A DNA stretch of 64,000 nucleotides. Source: Theropithecus gelada. Taxonomy: Eukaryota > Chordata > Mammalia > Primates > Cercopithecidae. Both the position numbers and the translations under genes were made by a program. Below the pieces are notes generated by a model that did not search any database, was not told the DNA's origin, and saw nothing but the letters and a program-made list of their open reading frames with translations. The stretch spans positions 6,542,908-6,606,907 of the forward strand of contig NC_037673.1 of the NCBI RefSeq assembly GCF_003255815.1. The letters are read 5' to 3'. Shown here piece after piece: positions 57,441-64,000 of the stretch; position 1 is the first letter of the stretch; every line of letters starts with the position of its first letter.

Positions 57441-58159
57441 AGTCTGCATTCTGTGAATAAATATGTTTAATGGATGCTTAAATGAGAGATGACCCCTGGC
57501 TCCTGGGGAAGTGGGTCAGGACTGGAAAGGGATGAGTCTGAGGAAGGAGGGCCAAGGGTCAAAGGAAGGTCAAGTGCAGAGGACTGGAGGTCTTCACTTC
57601 ACATACACTTCCCAGGGTTGTCCAGGATTGATCATGTGGGAGGCAATTCCGTGGAAGGCTTCTAATCCCTAGGCTGATAATTGGGATGGTGAAATATGCT
57701 AAGACCTCACTGTTAGGGAGGAAAGCCAGGTGGTTCTCATGTCTATATTACAATGATTTTAAAAGTGCAACAAAGCAAAACATAATGGTTCTACCTTTTA
57801 CATCATGTTTTCCTAACATTTTGGGGATCGGTTGAGTTTTAGAGACATTCACATGCACCATGGTGTTTTCTACTTAAAAGTTACAACCATATTAAAATCA
57901 TAACCATCACGATCTCTTTATAATGAATGCCACGACCCTCCCTGTGATTCATCTGTTTTGTGGATGTTGGAGCATCTCTCGGCTAAGGAGGTAATTTTTT
58001 CTTTCTAGGTAGCAATTTCATGATCATCTCCCCAGTCGAATGCGTTTGGTTTTAAATCATCCCCTATTCTAGAATTATAAAGGTTCACAAAGATTTTTAA
58101 AAGCAGTTTGGTGTTAATATTACAAGAGACATGGGCTCCTTGGCTCCTTAGAGGTAAAA
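57441..58159. other. No recognised feature
   Basis: Unique-looking sequence. Nothing recognisable. Confidence 0.45.
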
Positions 58160-58339
58160 GGCACTGTAGAAGGACATGACCATGCACTCGGCGTGGCATC
58201 TACAAAGGCTGGGTGACAGGGGCTGTGGAAGGACAGGGCCATCCACTCGGCGTGATATTTATGAAGGCCGGGTGACAGAGGCTGCGGAGGGACATTGACA
58301 CGTACTAGGTGTGGCATCAACAAAGGCTGGGTGACAGAA
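58160..58339. repeat. 60-bp minisatellite, three copies
   Basis: Copies at 58160-58219, 58220-58279 and 58280-58339, each with 'gaaggac'-like start, 'cactcggcgtg(g/a)' middle and 'ggc(t/c)gggtgacag' end. Since 60 is a multiple of three, the minus strand stays open across them as a 20-residue repeat. Differences between copies indicate an old duplication. Confidence 0.93.
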
Positions 58340-58367
58340 TTTTAAAGCTAAAATTCTCTGAGGAAAG

Positions 58368-58396
58368 GCAAAATAAGTAAAATAAAATAAAATAAG
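58368..58396 (+). repeat. (AAAAT)n microsatellite
   Basis: A short run of AAAAT/AAAATAAG units. Confidence 0.85.
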
Positions 58397-60719
58397 AAGT
58401 TTCTGTTTTGAATTCTAACTTAGGTCAAGAAGGCAATTTGACTTCTGAACTGGGTCCATATTTTTGGAACAAGGTGCACTGATCTGACCTATTTGGGTCA
58501 ACTTCTACGGAAACATCTGTAGAGGCTCAAATGGAGACAATTCTGTATTAGAATCTCTTTCTGCTTCTGACTCAGGCTGGAGTAAGTATTTCCATACTTG
58601 GGAAGCAGTTGCCAGACCATTTTGCCCATAGTAATTTGTGAAAATTAAAAATAACTGATGACTAGTTCCGATGAAATGCCAGTGCACCTACTCTCTGTTC
58701 ATTGCCACAGGCAATGTAAACGGGTTAGGTCTTATGGAAGGAAACAGGGTGGTATAACCAAAATCTGCCTGCAGATCCTCAGGGATTAATTCAAAAATTA
58801 GAGAAAAATTATTGTAAAAAGTGATATTTGAAATGCTGTTAAAATTGTGAAGGTAAAAACGTGGGAGTATAAAATAGAGTATAATAAATACATTTGGTAG
58901 GATATTAAACCATATGGAAAAGATAAGTATGAAGTCTAAATAGTAGCATGTGGGAATATGTGTGACGATACAAGAGTAAATTATAAAAGGATATACAACT
59001 TTACTTCTGCTGTATTCATAGGTATAGGAAATTGAAAAGCAATTGATTGCAATTGCAGAATTACTCCATTAATGCCGTTACAATGGTATTTATGCCAATG
59101 ACAACAGCAGTAGAGTAGGAAGTGATTCATGCACATCTGAGACTAAGCGAAGGAAAGCCCGAAAACCCACCCAGGAATCAGGCACAATCCCTAGAGAGCA
59201 CACAGGGAAGGAAACCTCCAGGCATGGCCCTTTGCAAGATTTTGATTTTTCAGTGCTTTGATCTCTTGTAAATTTTGTACTCTCATTTTAAAAGAAGAGT
59301 TGAAGAGTTGAAAGAGTTTCTTTATTTAAAAGAAATAAAGCTGTTGTTGATAGGAATATGCCAATTAGATGTTCAGAAACCTGATAGAATGAAGCACACT
59401 TTTTATATTCTCACTCTTTGGGTGACAAAACCTGGTCTATACAGACGCCCTGGGGCAAACACAGAGGGAGTCATCCACAGAGATGCCATCATGAACGGCC
59501 ACTGCACAAAGATTGCGAGGTGGATGTGTTTATGCTTACACAAATCAAATCAGTAGCCCCACAGCTTAAATATATTGGCATTACATCATAAGAACTACTT
59601 TTATTTTTTGGTCATGAATATCAATACTTACTTAATTTTCCAGGGGAGTTTTATTTATTTTAATTGTGGAAAAAGACTAGGTAATAATGCATGGGCATGG
59701 GCTTCTCAGATACCCATCTCAGGAGCAACAGCAAGAGAGGGGAAGAGATTGAAAGAAAAGAAAGTCCAGTTGAAAAAATAAAACAAAATCTGTGAGAAAC
59801 CTGGGAAAGCAGGTATCTGTGCTCCTCTGTAAGGAAGAAATAATGGTGAGGAGCAGAAGATCACCAGGAAACCCACACATGGAAGATGACCCTTTTTTAC
59901 TCCTTTCCACATGACTCTGGGTGAGAGTGTGAGGTTGGAGTTGTAATCTAGGCAGGCCAGTCTGGTCTAGCCTGGTAGATGCCCCCACCTTCAACTTGCA
60001 AGTTTAGGAGATACCCATGATTAGGTGGGCAAAGCCCTGCCAATGAGACAATCAATCTATTTTCCCAAGGAGCTGTGTGAGCTTCCATCTACTTCCCAGA
60101 AGACAGATTTCCCACTATGATGGTGGGCTCTGGAAACAATCATACCAGTTAAAGAGAAGGGTAATGTTTAGGGAATGGTCCAGGAGGATTAGGGAGCAAA
60201 ATGCAATGAGAGGAAGTGGCAGGAGGGCTGCCCTTCTGTGTCTTGCATTCCAACTTTGCCTTGCAAAACATTCTGAGAAATGACAAGAAGGAATGGCTTG
60301 GACATGAATCCTGTCTGAGCAGAGGATGTTGGGACTGGAAGGTGCTTTGTGGGCTAGGTGCACCTTGTACCTTGGTGGGGTCAGAAGTATGAGTGGTTCT
60401 CTGCCTTGAGAGCTGCTCCTGCTACCCCTCAAATTCTTGGGCCTTCTCCCAGTCAGTAGCTCTAGCTGAGACAGTGGACCATCCTGTGGCAGCAAAGAGG
60501 AGCTGACAGGGAAACATGATGAGCCAGATGACAGGCAACCAATGAATCAGCCTCTAGGAGATCAGACAAAATCATCCCAAACCTAAGAACATAAATTTAA
60601 AATAAATGTTATAATTATCTGCAAAAAGATAAGGGAGAATATTGGCAATATGAATTATGAACAAGTGTTCATAAGGAAGAATCAAGTGGATACATTGAAT
60701 CATCAAAGCGTAAGCATTA
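58397..60719. other. Unrecognised sequence (2.3 kb)
   Basis: AT-rich to about 59600, more balanced after. No gene or repeat family recognised. Plus-strand frame 59275-59556 (93 codons) has no familiar domain. Confidence 0.45.
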
Positions 60720-60965
60720 AAATAATAAGAAAAACTTAAATGGACTGATTCAGTGATCAAAGGGAGTCACTGCAGAATCAGTAATGAGCTTGATGACTGG
60801 GAAACTGGGATGGAGCCTTCAAAGTGATGAGAGCAACAAAAACAGAAGAGTATATCTGTCTACTAGGTGTCTTGGAAGAAAATAAAACAAAACATGGATG
60901 GGAGATCATATTGGAAGCACTAACAACCCAGTATTCCCAGATGTAAAGAAAAATACATCAGTATA
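60720..60965 (+). repeat. Older L1-like sequence (ORF1 region), left part
   Basis: A-rich sequence resembling the middle of an ancient L1 ORF1; it continues beyond the L1 insertion at 63148. It ends in the left copy of the target duplication, aagaaaaatacatcagtata (60946-60965). Confidence 0.42.
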
Positions 60966-61124
60966 GAATGGGGAAAAGTTGAAAGCATTCCCCCGAGAAC
61001 TGGAGGAACACAAGGACACCCACTTTCACCACTTACATTCAACATAGTACTGCAAGTCCTAGCCAGAGCAATTAAGGAAGAGAAAGAAATAAAGGGCATC
61101 CAAATCTGTAAAGAGGAAGTCAAA

Positions 61125-61325
61125 TTGTCACTGTGCACTGATGATATGATTGTATACCTAAAAAACCCTAGAGACTCATTCAAAAAGCTCCTAGAACTAG
61201 CAAATGAATTCAGCAAAGTTTCAGGATACAAAATTAATATACATAAATCAGTAGCTCTGCTATATACCAGCAGCAACCAGGCAGAGAATCAAAATCAAGA
61301 ACTTAACCCTTTTCACAATATCTGA
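61125..61325 (+). pseudogene. L1 ORF2 reverse-transcriptase remnant
   Basis: A 66-codon open piece begins 'MSLCTDDMIVYLKNPRDSF', corresponding to the RT palm motif. The position usually filled by Ala before the catalytic DD is Thr here (CTDD). 'FSKVSGYKINIHKS' follows, the conserved stretch after the palm. Flanking stops make it non-functional. In intact L1 the enzyme copies L1 RNA at the nicked target. Confidence 0.9.
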
Positions 61326-62425
61326 AAAAACAAACAAACAAAAATCCCCCAACCCAAAAAAACCCACCTCAGGACTATACCTAACCAAGGACGTGAAAGA
61401 TCCAAGGAAAACTACAAAACAATGCTGAAAGAAATCACAAACACCACCAACAAATAGAAATACATCCCATGCTCATGGATGGGTAGAATAAATATTGTGA
61501 AAATGACCATACTGTCAAAAGCAATCTATAAATTCCATGCAATTTCCAGCAAAATACCACCATCGTTCTTCACAGAATGACGTGATGTCTTTTTTAAGAA
61601 AAACAATCCTAAAATTCATATGGAAAAAGAGTCCATGTAGCCAAAGCAAAATTAAGTAAGAAGATCAAATCTAGAGGCATCACATTACCTGACTTTAAGC
61701 TATACTATAAGGCAATAGTCACCAAACAGCATGGTACTGGCATAAACATAGGCACGTAGACCAATGAAACAGAACAGAGAACCCAGAAATAAAGTCAAAT
61801 ACTTACAGCCAACTGATCTTCAACAAAGCAAACAAAAACATAAAGTGGGGAAAGGATACTCTATTCAACAAATGGTGCTGGGATAACTGGCCAGCCACAT
61901 GTAGAAGAATGAAACTGGATCCTCATCTCTCACCTTATACAAAAATCAACCCATGATGGATCCAAGACTTAAATCTAAGACCTGAAACCATACAGATTCT
62001 AGAAGATAACATCAGAAAAACCCTTCTAGACACTGGCTTAGGCAAAAACTTTATGACCGAGAACCCCAAAGCAAATGCAACAAAAGAGAAAGATAAATTG
62101 ATGGGACTTAATTAAACTAAAAAGCTTCTACACAGCAAAAGAAATAATCAGCAGAGTTAACAGGCAACCCGCAGAGTGGGAGAAAATCTTCACAATCGAT
62201 ACATCTGAAAAAAGAATAATATCCAGAATCTACAAAGAACTCAAACAAATCAGCAAGAAAAAACAAACAATCCCATCAAAAAGTGGGCTAAGGACATGAA
62301 TAGACAATTCTCAAAAGAGATAACCAACAAGCATATGGAAAAATTCTCAACATTACTAATTATCAGGGAAATGCAAATCAAAACCGCAATGCGTTACCAC
62401 CTCACTCCTGCAAGAATGGCCATAA

Positions 62426-62426
<1 letters not shown>

Positions 62427-62458
<32 letters not shown>

Positions 62459-62470
62459 AAAAAAGAAAAA
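62427..62470 (+). repeat. Internal poly-A expansion in L1
   Basis: A run of about 30 A, then AAAG-containing stretches, at a place in ORF2 that is only short A-rich in related L1s (compare 42240-42250). It is not the 3' tail. Confidence 0.9.
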
Positions 62471-63147
62471 ATAGATGTTGGTGGGGATGGGGTGAAAAGG
62501 GAACACTTTTACACTGTCGGTGGGAATGTGAACTCACACAACCACTATGTGAAACAGTGTGGAAATTCCTTAAAGAACTAAAAGTAGCTCTATCATTTGA
62601 TCTAGCAATCCCACTTCCAGGTACCTACTCAGAAGAAAAGAAGTCGTTATACGGAAAAGATACTTGCAAAGACATGTTTATAGCAACAAAATTTGCAATT
62701 GCAAAAATATGAAACCATCCTAAATTTCCATCAATCAACGAGTGTATAAAGAAAATGTGGTATATAAATACGATGGAATACCACTCAGCCATAAAAAGGA
62801 ATGAAATAATGGCATCTGCAGCAACTTGGGTGGAATTGGAAACTATCATTCTAAGTGAAGTAACTCAGGAATGGAAAACCAAGTATCATATGTTCTCACT
62901 CATAGATGGGAGCTAAGCTATGAGGACACAAAGGCATAAGAATGATACATTGGACTTTGGGGACTTGGGGGAAAGGGTGGGGGGTGGGAAAGGATAAAAG
63001 ACTACCCACTGGGTACAGTGTACACTGTTTGGGTGATGGGTGCACCGAAGTCTCAGAAATCACCACTAAGTAACTTACTTATTCATGTAAACAAACATCA
63101 CCTGTTTCCCCAAAACCTATTGAAATAAAATATACAAAATTTTAAAA

Positions 63148-63620
63148 AAGATAAATATATCAGTATAAAAACTCGTAGAGGAGCCAGTGACAAAGATAAA
63201 TTAAAAACTCCAAAATAAAGTAATGGCAATGAAATACAACTTGCACACACTCTTAGGCATATTAATGTAAAATTGTAATCAAAATAAAGGGATGATTATA
63301 AAATTTTTCAGAGAGAAAAATATCAGATAGTCTAGGAATAGATAAAAAGCAGATTGATCTAAAAATCTCATTAGCATCACTGGATGCAAGAAGAAAATGG
63401 AATCTTCAAGTGTTAAAGAAAAAGCTGTCATTTAAATTAATGATAGTAATATAAAAATTTTGCTAGACATATAAAGACTCATGCATTTTATTCTGTATAG
63501 GTCTTATCTGTAAAACCTTTTAGAAGATCTATTCTAGCAGAAAGAGAAATAAATCTAGAAGAAAACAATGAAAAATAGAGGATACAGACAAGTAAAGTAA
63601 TTGGTATATGTTACTGTTGT
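63148..63620 (+). repeat. Older L1-like sequence (ORF1 region), right part
   Basis: Begins with the right target duplication. 'tggatgcaagaagaaaatg' followed by 'gaatcttcaagtgttaaag' resembles the C-terminal ORF1 region of ancient L1s, collinear with 60720-60965. Diverged, no open frame. Confidence 0.5.
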
Positions 63621-64000
63621 GTAAATAAGCAATGGATGCAAGAATAAATAAATACCCTCTTGCCATTTGGAGCAAAATTTGCATAATACCAGTATGTTAG
63701 TCAGGGGTAGGTGGGATGCGACATCTGGTGGGAGGTGAGTGAATCTTTGGAGCCATTTTTTTTGTACAGGAAAACCATGGATTTTGGTGAGCTGCAGACA
63801 TTTGTGTAGAGAAATAACTGAAAGTATGGCCTCAATTGTTTCAGGATGAGCACCAGAAAAACAGAAATGGGACATGTAATTTTCAGACCAGCAGAAGATA
63901 ACTGTATAAAAAAAAGCAAGGTTAGAAAAGAGAGGACAAGAAACAAACCAATTAAGCACGGTAGGTGGAAAACATAAAATAAGATGGCTAAAATATGTCC
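63621..64000. other. No recognised feature
   Basis: A minus-strand frame of 134 codons (63555-63959) spans it; its Leu/Phe-rich product has no recognisable domain and the sequence is AT-rich, so I treat it as chance. Confidence 0.4.

Larger units (their letters stand above)
60966..63147 (+). mobile_element. L1, 5'-truncated, with 20-bp target duplication
   Basis: A 2.2-kb sense L1 from the reverse-transcriptase palm region of ORF2 to the 3' UTR. Landmarks are 'gaatggggaaaagttgaaa', 'ggataactggccagccaca', 'gctgggataactgg', 'aagtgggctaaggacatga' and 'gaaataaaatatac' at the tail. The 20-mers at 60946-60965 and 63148-63167 (aagataaatatatcagtata) match at 18 of 20 and mark insertion by L1 machinery. 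ORF2 is broken by stops and indels. Confidence 0.93.

Noticed and set aside
62296..62712. 138-codon frame with a long Lys run
   Set aside because: L1 ORF2 relic containing the internal poly-A expansion.
63555..63959. 134-codon minus-strand frame
   Set aside because: AT-rich, Leu/Phe-rich, no domain; frames this long are expected by chance in 64 kb.
1..64000. tRNA, snRNA, rRNA or microRNA genes
   Set aside because: I saw no box A/B tRNA structure outside Alu and MIR, and no U6, 7SK, Y RNA or rRNA landmarks. Small hairpin RNAs cannot be excluded by eye.

Overview
This window looks like primate, most likely human, nuclear DNA. It contains eight Alu elements, several generations of L1, L2 and MIR relics, mammalian ERVL and MaLR LTRs, ERV1-type LTR fragments, a hAT-Charlie DNA transposon and many microsatellites. 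I recognise no intact protein-coding gene, exon series, tRNA, rRNA, snRNA or CpG-island promoter. The open frames are short, and most lie in repeats. The longest, 167 codons on the minus strand near 8.5-9.0 kb, matches nothing I know. The window reads as intergenic or deep-intronic sequence. All repeat names come from remembered consensus features, not from a database search.

Layout. 1-1.8 kb: an L2 fragment split by a MaLR-type LTR, itself split by a younger ERVL-type LTR. 4.1-6.1 kb: three LTRs in the plus orientation. 8.2-8.4 and 11.0-11.7 kb: long imperfect TG tracts. 11.7-15.0 kb: a nearly full-length Charlie3/MER1-type hAT transposon with inactivated transposase on the minus strand; a 50-bp minisatellite has expanded inside it. 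15.5-20.1 kb: L1 remnants and two Alus. 21.0-27.3 kb: MaLR LTRs, a composite THE1/ERVL-type LTR and an interrupted L2. 29-34.2 kb: L2, antisense L1, a TCTA microsatellite, an ERV1-type LTR lying between two MaLR-like segments, and an Alu.

35-37 kb: an ERV1-type LTR fragment flanked by 113-bp direct repeats, plus a perfect 90-bp tandem duplication. 38.7-43.2 kb: L2, Alu, a truncated MST-type LTR abutting an L1 that carries an Alu. 43.5-53 kb: mostly unrecognised unique sequence with MIR and Alu copies and a modest CpG cluster near 44.7-45.2 kb. 53.1-54.1 kb: an Alu and an ERV1-type LTR. 56.9-58.4 kb: MIR copies and a 60-bp minisatellite. 60.7-63.6 kb: a 5'-truncated L1 inserted, with a 20-bp target duplication, into an older L1.

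There is no operon-like or pathway organisation. The main story is nested insertion, decay and tandem amplification. The most unusual items are the E-box-rich minisatellite inside the Charlie element and the composite LTR flanked by a perfect 5-bp duplication.
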